Shown: piece after piece, positions 27,892-37,781 of the stretch
Layout: each line of letters begins with the position of its first letter
Position numbering within the stretch: position 1 is the stretch's first letter
From: Azoarcus sp.
GTDB lineage: Bacteria > Pseudomonadota > Gammaproteobacteria > Burkholderiales > Rhodocyclaceae
Assembly (NCBI GenBank): GCA_031274995.1
Contig: JAISPJ010000087.1
Coordinates: forward strand, 1-64,000
Direction of reading: 5' to 3'
DNA length: 64,000 nt
The notes under the pieces: model-generated
Database searches by the model: none
The model's input: only the letters and a program-made list of their open reading frames with translations
Told to the model about the DNA's origin: nothing
Program-made: the position numbers and the translations under genes

Positions 27892-30584
27892 GGGGCAGTC
27901 TCTCCGAAGACTTCCCGCCACAATGCCCGCACTGGCTCGCGCAGGGCGGCGGCGGCGGATTGGGGAATGCGGGAAGGCTGGTTGTTAAGCCGCTGGCGGT
28001 GCTGATGCTGGCGTAACTCACGGTAGCTGTCGGCGCAGGCGGCGGCGAGGCCGGAGGGAATCAGCCCGAGGTTTGCGGCAACGCCCAAAAGCGCGATGTT
28101 GCCGAGGTTGCGCGTGAGTTCCACATGTTCGTGGGCGTAACCGAGGATCAGGTACTGGATCAGGAATTCGACGTCGACGAGGCCGCCGGGATCGTGTTTG
28201 AGGTCGAAAAGCGGGCTTTTCCCCGCGTGGGCGGCGCTCATTTTGTCGCGCATGGCGATGACTTCGGTGCGCAGGGCTTGCCTGTCGCGCGGCAGGCGCA
28301 GGATATCTTCGCGGATACGCTCAAACTTTTCGCCCAAGGCCGCTTCGCCCGCGACAAAACGGGCACGGGTCAGTGCCTGGTGTTCCCAGACCCAGGCCGA
28401 CTCGAACTGATATTTTCGGAAAGCGCCAAGCGAGCAGGCGACAAGGCCGGATTCGCCGTTCGGGCGCAGCCGCAGGTCGGTTTCAAACAGGATGCCGGCA
28501 GAGGTGCGGCTCGATAGCCATCCACTGACCCGCTGCGCCAGCCGGGCGTAGAGTTCGCCTGCTTCGCCGTATTCGTCATCGTACAGAAAGACGAGATCGA
28601 GGTCGGTGGCATACCCCAGTTCCTTGCCGCCGAGTTTGCCGTAGCCAATGACGGCAAACTGAGGTTCGTCACGGTGGCGTGTCCTGATTTTGTTCCAGCA
28701 CAGGGGAATGGTGAGGCTGACCATGATGTCGGCGAGCATGGAGAGGTGGTCGGTGAGTTTTTCGACCGTGAATGCCCCGGCAACGTCCTGGACGAGAAGG
28801 CGGAATATCTGGGTGTGGTGCTGCTCGCGCATCAAGTCCATCTGCCGCTCCATGTCCGGGTCGATGGCATCCAGTTCGGCAGCGAGTTCGTATTTGAATT
28901 GCGACCAGTCGGGCGCAGCCGTCAGGCCGCGCGCTTCGAGCAGGTCGTCCAGCAGGATCGGATGGCGGCCAAGATATTGCGCGGCCCAGCGCGATGCGCC
29001 GATGAGATCGACCAGACGGCGCAGGGCTTGGGGATATTGCTGCAACAAGGCGAGATAAGTGCCGCGCCGGGCGATGTTGTCGAGCAGGTCAAGACAGCAC
29101 GCCAGGGTATCGTCGGGCTCCGGGGTAGATACGGCGGAGGAGATCATGCGGGGCACGAGGGCGTCGAACCGGCGGCGGATGTTGTCCGGCAACTGGTTGT
29201 AGCGCACTCCCAGGCGCGCGGTGGCCAGCCGCTCGGCGGCGGTTTGTGGGTTGCGGTAGCCAAGCTCGGCCAGTGCATCGGCAGTTTCGATGGCATCGGC
29301 AGCGTTTTGCCAGACGGTGGCAAGTCGTTGGGGTTTGTCCTCCTGGGTGTCCGGCTCACTGAAGATGGCTTCAAAGCGGCGGCTGACGGTGGCGCGATGA
29401 CGGTCGAGTTCTTCAAGGAATGTCGCGTAACCTGCAAAGCCCATTGTTTCGGCGATCAGGATCTGGTCGGCCTCGTTTTCCGGCAGATCGTGGGTCTGGG
29501 CGTCGTCGAGGTATTGCAGCCGATGTTCGAGCCGACGCAGGAAGATGTAGGCAGCGCCGAGTTCTTCGGCCACGCCGGGCTGGAGGATATCGCGCACAGC
29601 GAGGCGGTCGAGCGCCTGGAGGGTGGGGCGTATTTGCAGGGTCTGGTCGCGGCCACCCCGGATGAGCTGGAATGCCTGGGCGATGAATTCGATTTCGCGG
29701 ATGCCGCCCGGGCCGAGTTTGATGTTGTTGGCACGATCACGCCGCACGACTTCTCGCTGAATCTGGGCATGGAGATCGCGCATGGCGTTGATGGCGCCGA
29801 AGTCGAGGTATTTGCGGAAAACGAAGGGACGTGAAATGGCTTGCAGTTCTTCCGTGCGCTCGCCGACGATGGTCCGGGCTTTTATCCAGGCGTAGCGCTC
29901 CCACTCCCGGCCTTGCGTGGTGAAATAGTCTTCCAGCATCTCGAAGCTTGCCACCAGCGGGCCGGAGTCGCCGTTGGGGCGCAGGCGCATGTCAACGCGA
30001 AATACCTGCCCGTGTTCGGTGATTTCGGCCAGCGCGGCAATGATCTGTTTACCGAGGCGTTCGAAGAACTCAAAGTTGTCGATGACTTTCGGCCCCGTGG
30101 TTTCGCCATCCCCGGAGAAGAGAAAAATGAGGTCGATGTCGGAACTGACGTTAAGTTCCCGGCCCCCAAGCTTGCCCATGCCGATGACGAGCATTTCCTG
30201 TTCTTCGCCGGAAGCTGAGCGGGGCGTGCCGTATCGCTTCAAGAGCGAGGCGCGCAGCACGTCGTGGGCGTGGCGTACGGCAACCTCGGCGAACACGGTC
30301 ATGGTTTCGGTGACTTCGGCCAGATCGGCCATGCCTGCGAGGTCACGCACAAGCAGGTGGCAAAGCGTTCTGACGCGCAATTGCCGCAGGGCAGAACGCA
30401 GTTGGGCTTCGTCGTCGCCAAACCGGGCGATCAGGCCGCACATGTCGTCTTTGCTGAATGGCTGGACGAGTCCGTCAGCCAAACACTCTGCCAGCCAGGG
30501 ACGGCTGTCGAGCATGCGTTGCAGAAAGCGCGACTGGCGTATTGCGCGGCGGATAATTTCTGGCGCACAGGGATCGGGCTGCAT
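27888..30584 (-). CDS. glnE: bifunctional glutamine synthetase adenylyltransferase/deadenylase
   Basis: An 898-residue enzyme that adenylylates and deadenylylates glutamine synthetase under PII control. Two nucleotidyltransferase domains are present: an N-terminal one with GMGKLGGRELNVSSDIDLIFLF (about 150-171) and a C-terminal one with YGKLGGKELGYATDLDLVFLYD; a helical regulatory part lies between. Near the end DPGGLVDVEFLIQYLIL repeats the GPGGIREIEFIAQAFQL of the first half. AAGGA precedes the ATG. It is the upstream partner of the antiporter and the downstream target of GlnD signalling. Confidence 0.96.
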   Translation of the reverse strand: MQPDPCAPEIIRRAIRQSRFLQRMLDSRPWLAECLADGLVQPFSKDDMCGLIARFGDDEAQLRSALRQLRVRTLCHLLVRDLAGMADLAEVTETMTVFAEVAVRHAHDVLRASLLKRYGTPRSASGEEQEMLVIGMGKLGGRELNVSSDIDLIFLFSGDGETTGPKVIDNFEFFERLGKQIIAALAEITEHGQVFRVDMRLRPNGDSGPLVASFEMLEDYFTTQGREWERYAWIKARTIVGERTEELQAISRPFVFRKYLDFGAINAMRDLHAQIQREVVRRDRANNIKLGPGGIREIEFIAQAFQLIRGGRDQTLQIRPTLQALDRLAVRDILQPGVAEELGAAYIFLRRLEHRLQYLDDAQTHDLPENEADQILIAETMGFAGYATFLEELDRHRATVSRRFEAIFSEPDTQEDKPQRLATVWQNAADAIETADALAELGYRNPQTAAERLATARLGVRYNQLPDNIRRRFDALVPRMISSAVSTPEPDDTLACCLDLLDNIARRGTYLALLQQYPQALRRLVDLIGASRWAAQYLGRHPILLDDLLEARGLTAAPDWSQFKYELAAELDAIDPDMERQMDLMREQHHTQIFRLLVQDVAGAFTVEKLTDHLSMLADIMVSLTIPLCWNKIRTRHRDEPQFAVIGYGKLGGKELGYATDLDLVFLYDDEYGEAGELYARLAQRVSGWLSSRTSAGILFETDLRLRPNGESGLVACSLGAFRKYQFESAWVWEHQALTRARFVAGEAALGEKFERIREDILRLPRDRQALRTEVIAMRDKMSAAHAGKSPLFDLKHDPGGLVDVEFLIQYLILGYAHEHVELTRNLGNIALLGVAANLGLIPSGLAAACADSYRELRQHQHRQRLNNQPSRIPQSAAAALREPVRALWREVFGETAP

Positions 30585-30795
30585 CGAAAGTCCTTTTGTT
30601 ATTGCTAGAATATCTACCTTTTTACATGAGTTTAAGTGTGTAAATAAGGGTGTAAATGTCGGCCCGGTATTTTGCTCGGGGCTGGGGTAATTATCTGCTA
30701 CGCGGCCACATGGTTCGCGCAGTCGTATGGAATGTCCGGCGTGGGGCGTCGTGTCATGTCCGGGCGCTGTTTATTTGTTTATTGAATGCTGAAGT

Positions 30796-33700
30796 ATGAA
30801 CGTCGAGAACACTGAGTTTTCATTTCTTGCCGGAATGCCTGCCCGGAAACGTTCCGGCAATCGTCCCGTTTTGTGGCGTTTTGTTTGGCAGAACGCCGTT
30901 TTACGGCGTCTGTTGCGTATTTTGGGGAAGATATCCTTGGCCGGTTGCATCGTGTGCGGTGTTCTGTACGTCGTGATGCGTGCCTGGCTGTTTCCCTGGC
31001 TTGGCGAAAACAGCGGATGGGTTGCCGCAAAACTTTCCAGCGCTGTCGGTGCGCCGGTGAGCATCGATAGCCTGGAAGCGGATTGGGCCGGGCTGCGTCC
31101 CCGCCTGCACATAGGGGGATTGACGATTCGCTCCGGGGAACACGAAACGTTACGACTGGAGCGGGTCGAGGCCACGCTCTCGTGGATGTCCTTGCCGCGA
31201 TGGGTGCCCTATTTTCATGCGTTGGAAATCATCGGGCCGGAAATCGTGCTGGAGCGCGGCAAGGATGGCATCTTCTCCGTGGCGGGCATTCGCATGGAAC
31301 CGGACGCGCGGGAACGCGGCAACCCTGTTGCCTGGTTGTTCGGGCAGTCCCGGATCGTGGTGCGCGACGCGACCCTGGCCTGGAACGACGCTCTGCGTGA
31401 CGCCCCGCCATTGCGGCTGACCGAAGTGCAATTCACTTTCAGGCGCGGCCTTTTCAGTCATCACCTGGAACTCCAGGGGCGAACGCCCAAGGAGTTGGCG
31501 ACGAAGTTCGAGGCGCGTGGTGATGTGCGCCGTTACGATTCCGCCACACTGGACGGGATTACCGGACATTTTTACATCGGACTCGATAACGCGGATCTCG
31601 GCGGCTGGTCGGCGTGGGTGGATTATCCGTTCCCCTGCAAGGGGCGTGGCAGTACGCGGCTGTGGCTCGATAACGATGGTGTTGGCACGGCCGGACTTTC
31701 TGCGGATTTAGATCTGGAAGGAGTGGAAACCACGCTGGGCACCGGACTGGCCCCATTGAAGTTCAATCGGCTCAGCGGACGGTTGCTGATGCGCCGCGCG
31801 CCGGAAAGCGTGGAGTTCGGCGCACGTGGTTTGTGGCTGGAATCCCAAGAAACCAAGTTGCATACGCCCGTCGATTTTAATCTCGAATTGCGTAATGCCG
31901 CTGATGGCACGCCAAATGGAGGCGCGTTTTCGGCTTCTTCGATCGATCTGGCGGCTCTTGCCCAACTGACCGGAAGTTTGCCGCTCGACAAACTTGAGAA
32001 TGCGCGCGTATTGCTGGGCGAGTTCAATCCCAAAGGGCACCTGCGGACGTTCTCGGTCGAATGGGAAGGCGAAGCCGACGCTTTGCAGGACTGGAAAATC
32101 AATACGGAATTTGAAGGCATCAGCCTGACCGCTCGCGGCCTCATACCGGGCATGGGCAACATGTCGGGACGGATCAAGGGCAACAACCGGGAAGGAGAGT
32201 TTTTGTTCTCCAGCCAGAACGGTTACGTCGATCTGCCCAAGGTGTTCGAACAGGCGCACATCCCGGTTGCCCGCCTCGGCGTTTCGGGCAGTTGGCACCA
32301 CAAGAACGGGCAGTTGGCCGTGATGCTCGCTGCCGTGGAGTTTGTCAATGACGACGCGACGGGCTGGGCAAGCGGAGGCTATTGGCCCGCAGAGAGCGGC
32401 CCCGGCGAAATCGACATCTCAGGGGAGTTGTCCCGTGCGCAGGCTACGGCGGTATGGCGTTATATCCCCATCATCGCCGGTGAACGGGTGCGTGACTGGC
32501 TCAGGCACTCGCTCATGCACGGCAACGTGACCGGCGCGAAAGTAAGGCTTAAAGGCCCATTGGCGCATTTTCCGTTCCGGGATGGAAAAGGAGAGTTCTC
32601 TGTCGTGGCTCGGGCGGAAAACGGTCGGCTTGATTATGCCGATGGTTGGCCGGCACTCGATCATCTTGCCGGAGAACTGCGCTTCACGGGGCCGGGTCTT
32701 CTCATTGAATCCCGTGGCGGAGACATTTTTGGCGTCCGGGTGGAACCCGTACGGGTCGGAATTCCTGACCTCGGGGAAGGGGTGATGACCATAGAAGGAG
32801 CGGCGAAAGGGCCGAGCGCGGATTTTCTGCGTTTCATTGCCGAAAGTCCGCTATCCGCGCGTTTGCAAGGTTTCACAGAGTCATTGCGCCCCGAAGGCAA
32901 TGGCCAGCTTGGGCTCAAACTGGTGCTGCCTTTGCATGATCTCTCCAAAACCGAAGTCGGTGGGGAGTATCGTTTTTCCGGCAATCGTGTCCGCCTGGAC
33001 GGGATTGCCTTCGAGTCGGCGCTGGAAGCTGCCGAGGGCAGCTTGAGCTTTACCGAGGATGCGTTGAAGGCGCTTTCCATTCGTGGCCGTCTGCTTGGCG
33101 GAGAAAGTGTGATTGAGGGCAAGGCGAACGGGGGCAGGCTCGAACTTGCCGCGCATGGGCAAGTGGAGGCGGCGGCGGTGTACGAAGCGTTCGGCTGGCC
33201 GTTACTGAGGTGGGTCAACGGAAATACGCCCTGGAACGCCGAGATGACCTTCGGGCAGGATAGCAGCAAGATCGTCGTGCGCTCCTGGCTCAAGGGGCTG
33301 AGTTCGCGCCTGCCTAGTCCTTTTGCCAAGGAAACCGACGAAATCTGGCCGCTGGAGGTCGTGACGGTTTCCCAGGGGATGGGCAAACCCCGGCTGATTA
33401 CAGCAAAACAGGGCGACAGGCTTGAAATCGCGCTTGAACGCGATGCCTCCGGGGTTGTACGCGGCGGGGTGGGGCTGCACCGGCCCGCGCCGATATCTTC
33501 CAGTAACGGAATACAGCTTGCGGCCTCGTTCGATAAGCTGGATATTGATGCCTGGCACTGGACCATAGCCGCAGGCGTGAGCGGTGGCCAGGACGATGAG
33601 GCGGCGCCGCTGTTGACGGCTGTCATGCTCGATGCCCGGCAAGTACGCGCCTTTGGATATACCTTCAACGCATTGCAACTGCGCGCGGCAAACAATGCCG

Positions 33701-34725
33701 AAAGCTGGACGGCGCATCTGGACAGTACCGAGGCGCAGGGCGTCATCGCCTGGAAGCGCGGGGGGGATGGCGTGCTGTCGGCACACCTGAGCCGTTTGGC
33801 TCTGTCGGGAGACGAGAACGGCGCCAAAAGCGATAACCAGGATAAAAACGGCTCTTCCAGATCCCCTCCTCCCAGCGGTTTGCCGGGGCTTGATGTGCGG
33901 GCAGAGGAGTTCGTGGTTGGCACGCGCGAACTCGGGCAACTCAAAGTGCGGGCCACCAACCAGGAAGGTGTCTGGCGGCTCGACAACCTTTCCATCCATC
34001 ATCCCGACGCACAGTTTTCCGGCAACGGCCTCTGGCAGCCCGACGCGCAGCGCAGCATGCTTGATTTCACCCTGGAATCTGCCAATGTCGGCCGCCTTGC
34101 CGAGGTATTGGGGTACAACCACATTGTGCATGACGGGCAAGCAAAGCTCGCCGGAAAACTCGACTGGCGAGGCCCGCCGACCCGGATCGACTATCCGACG
34201 CTCTCCGGCCAGATCGAACTCGACGCCAGGGAAGGGCGTTTTGAACGCATTGAACCTGGCGTCGGGCGTTTGCTCGGCGTCCTCAGCTTGCAGGCATTGC
34301 CGAAACGGGTGACGCTCGATTTTCGTGATGTGTTTTCCGAGGGGTTTGTTTTTAGCCGTATCGAAGGCAAGGCCACGGTTTCCGAAGGCGTGATGCGTAG
34401 TGACAGCATTGAAATTGCCGGGCCGGCGGCGCGGGTGCTGATGCGGGGACAGGCGGACATTGCCGCCGAGACCCAGGATTTACGAGTGACGGTGCGTCCG
34501 ACCCTGTCCGATCCGGTTGCCCTTGGCGCGGCTGTCGTCAATCCACTGGTGGGCGCGGTAGCCTATTTGGTGCAGAAGACGTTTGGCGACCCGATCGAGA
34601 AACTGTTTTCCTACGATTACAGAATCACGGGCAGTTGGGTCGATCCGGTGGTCGAAAAAACCGGCAGTTCATCACCCGCGCCCAAGGGAGATGGCAGGAG
34701 CGGAGAGAGTCAGAAAATTCCTTAA
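30796..34725 (+). CDS. yhdP: YhdP-family AsmA-like envelope protein
   Basis: A 1,309-residue AsmA-like protein (DUF3971/YhdP family). In E. coli YhdP, with TamB and YdbH, supports phospholipid traffic to the outer membrane. An N-terminal membrane anchor lies near residues 40-65 (ISLAGCIVCGVLYVVMRAWLFPWL), followed by long repetitive beta-rich sequence. The C-terminal AsmA-like block ends in GAAVVNPLVGAVAYLVQKTFGDPIEK, the conserved family ending. Length is normal. Its stop shares the TTAA tetranucleotide with the stop of the convergent lipoprotein gene. It is divergent from glnE across a 211-bp gap containing two TGTAAAT words (30639 and 30651). Confidence 0.9.
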   Translation: MNVENTEFSFLAGMPARKRSGNRPVLWRFVWQNAVLRRLLRILGKISLAGCIVCGVLYVVMRAWLFPWLGENSGWVAAKLSSAVGAPVSIDSLEADWAGLRPRLHIGGLTIRSGEHETLRLERVEATLSWMSLPRWVPYFHALEIIGPEIVLERGKDGIFSVAGIRMEPDARERGNPVAWLFGQSRIVVRDATLAWNDALRDAPPLRLTEVQFTFRRGLFSHHLELQGRTPKELATKFEARGDVRRYDSATLDGITGHFYIGLDNADLGGWSAWVDYPFPCKGRGSTRLWLDNDGVGTAGLSADLDLEGVETTLGTGLAPLKFNRLSGRLLMRRAPESVEFGARGLWLESQETKLHTPVDFNLELRNAADGTPNGGAFSASSIDLAALAQLTGSLPLDKLENARVLLGEFNPKGHLRTFSVEWEGEADALQDWKINTEFEGISLTARGLIPGMGNMSGRIKGNNREGEFLFSSQNGYVDLPKVFEQAHIPVARLGVSGSWHHKNGQLAVMLAAVEFVNDDATGWASGGYWPAESGPGEIDISGELSRAQATAVWRYIPIIAGERVRDWLRHSLMHGNVTGAKVRLKGPLAHFPFRDGKGEFSVVARAENGRLDYADGWPALDHLAGELRFTGPGLLIESRGGDIFGVRVEPVRVGIPDLGEGVMTIEGAAKGPSADFLRFIAESPLSARLQGFTESLRPEGNGQLGLKLVLPLHDLSKTEVGGEYRFSGNRVRLDGIAFESALEAAEGSLSFTEDALKALSIRGRLLGGESVIEGKANGGRLELAAHGQVEAAAVYEAFGWPLLRWVNGNTPWNAEMTFGQDSSKIVVRSWLKGLSSRLPSPFAKETDEIWPLEVVTVSQGMGKPRLITAKQGDRLEIALERDASGVVRGGVGLHRPAPISSSNGIQLAASFDKLDIDAWHWTIAAGVSGGQDDEAAPLLTAVMLDARQVRAFGYTFNALQLRAANNAESWTAHLDSTEAQGVIAWKRGGDGVLSAHLSRLALSGDENGAKSDNQDKNGSSRSPPPSGLPGLDVRAEEFVVGTRELGQLKVRATNQEGVWRLDNLSIHHPDAQFSGNGLWQPDAQRSMLDFTLESANVGRLAEVLGYNHIVHDGQAKLAGKLDWRGPPTRIDYPTLSGQIELDAREGRFERIEPGVGRLLGVLSLQALPKRVTLDFRDVFSEGFVFSRIEGKATVSEGVMRSDSIEIAGPAARVLMRGQADIAAETQDLRVTVRPTLSDPVALGAAVVNPLVGAVAYLVQKTFGDPIEKLFSYDYRITGSWVDPVVEKTGSSSPAPKGDGRSGESQKIP

Positions 34726-35396
34726 TCTGACGAGCCAGGTTTTTTTGGCGCAAAGGTGTGCAGGCCGTCGAGCCGCTCGCCGAAATAACGGGTCTTGAGC
34801 GAGTCGACGCGTATTTTCTGGCCGGGCGCGGGGGCGTGGATGAAACGGTTATCGCCGATGTAAATGCCCATGTGGGAATGGCGGCGCTTCATCGTGTTGA
34901 AAAAGACGAGATCGCCCGATGCGAGTTCTCTGCGCTCGATGGGGCGTGTCATCAGAGCGATGGTGGCTGCGTGATGCGGGAGACGGCGTTTGCTGGCCTG
35001 TTCCACCACATAAGTCACCAAGCCGCTGCAATCCAGCCCTTCACTGGGGTTTTCGCCGCCATATCGGTATTCCGCACCGACCAGATTGAGAGCCCGCACG
35101 ACGATTTCTTCGCGATGCGCCGGGTCTTCGAGAACGAAATAACTCGCAAACGGGTTGTATTTTTCGTCGTCACCCAGCATGTCCGACGCGGGGGAATACT
35201 GTACCGGCGCGGAGGAACACGCGCCGAGGAGCGCGCAGGCCAGTATCGGCAGGATGAGGCGCGTCCATCGCTGGAGGATTTGAGTTGCCTTGGCCTGAAG
35301 GCCGAAGATTCCTCGATACGGTTCAGGAAAGCATCCGGCCTCATGAGCGCTTTCGCCACTTGTGGCAGGAATTGTGCCCGACCTGTATTCAGGCAT
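34722..35396 (-). CDS. NlpC/P60 lipoprotein, start disturbed
   Basis: A secreted cell-wall hydrolase-type lipoprotein. The LACALLGACSS lipobox is followed by an NlpC/P60 cysteine-peptidase domain: YRYGGENPSEGLDCSGLVTYV (catalytic Cys), SGDLVFFNTMKRRHSHMGIYIGDNRFIHAP (catalytic His). NlpC/P60 enzymes cut peptidoglycan peptides. No ATG stands in frame just before the signal. The only in-frame starts lie upstream, the best overlapping the carbonic anhydrase stop (ATG at 35396), which forces translation through a repeat copy. An ATG at 35268 would give MTRLILPILACALLGAC, a textbook lipoprotein signal, if one G were removed from ATGGACG. This suggests a one-base insertion or a sequence error. Confidence 0.78.
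   Translation of the reverse strand: MPEYRSGTIPATSGESAHEAGCFPEPYRGIFGLQAKATQILQRWTRLILPILACALLGACSSAPVQYSPASDMLGDDEKYNPFASYFVLEDPAHREEIVVRALNLVGAEYRYGGENPSEGLDCSGLVTYVVEQASKRRLPHHAATIALMTRPIERRELASGDLVFFNTMKRRHSHMGIYIGDNRFIHAPAPGQKIRVDSLKTRYFGERLDGLHTFAPKKPGSSD
35279..35346 (-). repeat. partial copy of the junction repeat, between carbonic anhydrase and lipoprotein genes
   Basis: On the minus strand it matches the second half of the element: CCTGAACCGTATCGAGGAAT, GGCCTTCAGGCC, ending ACTCAAA. The first half is not recognisable. It lies between the carbonic anhydrase stop and the lipoprotein signal sequence. Confidence 0.65.
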
Positions 35397-35943
35397 TGGA
35401 TTCGGCATGGTGGGTGGTGGCATGCAGTTCATGAAGCCCGAGTTGGAAACGGAGGGCGTTGTCAACATAATGAAGGGCATTGCCGCGCATGCGCATGATT
35501 TCTTCGTCGGTGAGCGTGCGCAATATCCGACCCGGCGACCCGACGACCAGAGATCGATCAGGAATGGTCTTTCCTTCGGGAATCAGCGCGTTCGCGGCGA
35601 TGAGGCAGTCCCTGCCGACAACGGCGTTGTTGAGCACCACGGCATTGATGCCGATCAGGCAGCCGTCGCCGATGGTGCAGCCGTGCAGCATGGCCATGTG
35701 GCCGACGGAGACATTCTCGCCGATCGTCAGCGGCACGCCCTCATCGTTGTGGAGAACGGAACCGTCCTGGATGTTGGTTCCGTCGCCGATTTCAATGGGT
35801 TCGTTGTCGCCGCGAACGACCGCGTTGTACCAGATGCTGACGAAACGGCCAATGCGCACGTCACCGATGATCGTCGCGTTGTGGGCAATCCAGGAACCCT
35901 CGCCAATTTGGGGCCTGCACCCGTCCAGAGCGTAAATACTCAT
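35389..35943 (-). CDS. gamma-class carbonic anhydrase-like hexapeptide protein
   Basis: A 184-residue left-handed beta-helix protein of the gamma-carbonic anhydrase group (YrdA/PaaY/CaiE-like). Hexapeptide repeats start at WIAHNATIIGDVRIGRFVSIWYNAVVRGD. Zinc-ligand histidines are visible in VLHNDEG and VGHMAMLHGCTIGDG, and GMNAV-type coils read GINAVVLNNAVVG. True carbonic anhydrase activity is not certain in this branch. It heads a minus-strand pair with the NlpC/P60 lipoprotein. Confidence 0.88.
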   Translation of the reverse strand: MSIYALDGCRPQIGEGSWIAHNATIIGDVRIGRFVSIWYNAVVRGDNEPIEIGDGTNIQDGSVLHNDEGVPLTIGENVSVGHMAMLHGCTIGDGCLIGINAVVLNNAVVGRDCLIAANALIPEGKTIPDRSLVVGSPGRILRTLTDEEIMRMRGNALHYVDNALRFQLGLHELHATTHHAESNA

Positions 35944-36149
35944 GGGTTCTGCTCTCTCTGTGGCCCGAGAGCCTCAACGCCGCAAGGCTCTTGGTAACTG
36001 TGGATCATAACAAGCATGGAGGGGTTGGATAAGAAATAGTTTTAATAATATACAAAAAACCATGCATCGCGGCGGTGTTTTATGGGGGGGCGGCGGGACG
36101 CCATCCGTGCGTCTGAATACGCGAAGGCGCAATGAGGCATGACGCGGGA

Positions 36150-36276
36150 TTGAACACGTGTCGAACGCAATTCTCGCCATTCATGGCGAGGTCAGTGAGA
36201 TGAGCCTTTTATGGAGCCAAAGGCTTCCCTGAACCGTATCGGGGAATCCCCGGCCTTCAGACCGGTGTGACTCAAA
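36150..36276 (+). repeat. full copy of the junction repeat, between tRNA-Arg and carbonic anhydrase genes
   Basis: Begins TTGAACACGTGTCGAACGC, contains CTCGCCATTCATGGCGAG and CCGTATCGGGGAATCCCCGG, and ends GTGACTCAAA. This copy is the only one pointing against its neighbours. The rest of the 35944-36320 gap is AT-rich and shows no gene; it probably holds the carbonic anhydrase promoter. Confidence 0.8.
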
Positions 36277-36320
36277 CACGCGGAGCGAAGTACCCACGCT
36301 ACAGCGACGTGAGCGTTCTT

Positions 36321-36397
36321 TGGCGCGCCCGGAAGGATTCGAACCTCCTACCCCTTGGTTCGTAGCCAAGTACTCTATCCAGATGAGCTACGGGCGC
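36321..36397 (-). tRNA. tRNA-Arg (anticodon ACG)
   Basis: The minus strand folds into a full cloverleaf: acceptor GCGCCCG/CGGGCGC, D arm, anticodon stem CTTGG/CCAAG with loop CTACGAA (anticodon ACG), T arm with TTCGAAT, discriminator G and an encoded CCA. 77 nt. Confidence 0.97.
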
Positions 36398-36492
36398 TTC
36401 GAGTCGAAGGGCGAATTATAGGGAGGAGGGTTGAATTGTCAACCGCGCGTCTCGGAGGTTGCGCGCGCTTGCCCGGTCCGGGCAAAAGAAAA

Positions 36493-36519
36493 CGCGCGGC
36501 AATCCAGGAAAGCCGCGCG
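36493..36519 (-). terminator. terminator downstream of mdh
   Basis: CGCGCGGC pairs with GCCGCGCG; on the minus strand it is followed by TTTTCTTTT. It lies just after the mdh stop and before tRNA-Arg. Confidence 0.75.
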
Positions 36520-36573
36520 CATGGGTACGGACCGGGGTCGAGTTCTACGGGCAGCAGGTTGCTGCCGCTACGC

Positions 36574-37566
36574 TCAGACGAGCAGGTCTTTTACGCCGTC
36601 GCGTTCTTCGAGCAGTTCGTTGAGTGTTTTGGTCATGCGCTCGTGCGAGAATGCGTCGATGTCCAGCCCCTGGACGATCTTGTATTCGCCGTTTTCGGTC
36701 GTCGTCGGGAAACCGTAGATGATGCCTTCGGGTATGCCGTAGGAACCATCGGAGGGTACGCCCATTGTGACCCATTCGCCCTTCGAGCCAAGCACCCAGT
36801 CGCGGATGTGGTCGATGGCGGCATTGGCTGCCGAAGCTGCCGAGGAAAGCCCGCGCGCTTCGATGATCGCCGCGCCACGCTTGCCGACGGTGGGCAGGAA
36901 TACGTCCCTGTTCCAGGCATCGTCGTTGATAAGATCCTGGACCTTGTCGCCGTTGGATGTGACGAAGCGATAATCGGCGTACATGGTGGGCGAATGGTTG
37001 CCCCATACCACCAGGTTTTTCAGGCTGGAAACCGCGCGTCCTGATTTGGCGGCCAGTTGCGACAGAGCGCGGTTGTGGTCGAGACGCAGCATGCCGGTGA
37101 AATTTCTGGCCGGAACGCGGCCATATTTGACAGCGATTTCCTTGGCGATGTAGGCGTTGGTGTTGCAGGGGTTCCCAACGACCAGCACCTTGCAGCCGGG
37201 GTTGGCGTGCTGGCCGATGGCTGCGCCCTGTACAGTGAAAATCTTGGCGTTTTCGGTCAGCAGGTCCTTGCGTTCCATGCCGGGGCCGCGTGGCCGCGCG
37301 CCAACCAAAAGGGCGATCTGGGTATCCTTGAAGGCGACCTCAGGGTTGTCGGTCGGGATGATGTCGGCCAGAAGCGGGAAAGCACAGTCATCCAGTTCCA
37401 TGATGACGCCCTGGAGGGACTTCTGAGCCTGGGGAAGGTCGAGCAGTTGCAAAATGACAGTCTGGTCCTTGCCAAGCATGTCGCCACTGGCAATGCGAAA
37501 CAGCAGGCTGTAGCCAATCTGGCCGGCAGCGCCGGTGATGGTAACGCGGATAGGGGCCTTACTCAT
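36574..37566 (-). CDS. mdh: malate dehydrogenase
   Basis: A 330-residue NAD-dependent malate dehydrogenase of the LDH-like type common in betaproteobacteria. Motifs: the Rossmann [37 protein letters not shown] with the substrate arginines, [10 protein letters not shown], and the catalytic histidine in [13 protein letters not shown]. It oxidises malate to oxaloacetate, feeding the citrate synthase in the cluster opposite. Divergent from gntR. Confidence 0.97.
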   Translation of the reverse strand: MSKAPIRVTITGAAGQIGYSLLFRIASGDMLGKDQTVILQLLDLPQAQKSLQGVIMELDDCAFPLLADIIPTDNPEVAFKDTQIALLVGARPRGPGMERKDLLTENAKIFTVQGAAIGQHANPGCKVLVVGNPCNTNAYIAKEIAVKYGRVPARNFTGMLRLDHNRALSQLAAKSGRAVSSLKNLVVWGNHSPTMYADYRFVTSNGDKVQDLINDDAWNRDVFLPTVGKRGAAIIEARGLSSAASAANAAIDHIRDWVLGSKGEWVTMGVPSDGSYGIPEGIIYGFPTTTENGEYKIVQGLDIDAFSHERMTKTLNELLEERDGVKDLLV

Positions 37567-37717
37567 GGGTGCATCTCCCTCTGTGTGCTGTGTGGAATGT
37601 GCTGTACGGAAACCATTTTACGACATGTAACAACGTCAGAGCCATATGGCGGGACGTGAACACGGATACTGACAACAAATAATCCATTTTATCGATTAAT
37701 GTCGTATCTAATATAAA

Positions 37718-37735
37718 ACATAAAATGTAAAACAT
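37718..37735. promoter_or_regulatory. ACAT/ATGT palindromes in the mdh-gntR divergent region
   Basis: ACAT-aaa-ATGT-aaa-ACAT: two overlapping inverted repeats in the AT-rich part of the 215-bp divergent region. The position fits an operator for the adjacent GntR regulator controlling mdh and the sdh genes. This is an inference only. Confidence 0.3.
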
Positions 37736-37781
37736 ACCATAGATGGACGCTACCATTTTTTTATGTTCCAATACTCTGCAT

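Noticed and set aside
36181-36369. 62-residue minus-strand ORF with GVGGSNPSGRA
   Set aside because: It is the translation of tRNA-Arg and a repeat copy, a common false ORF.
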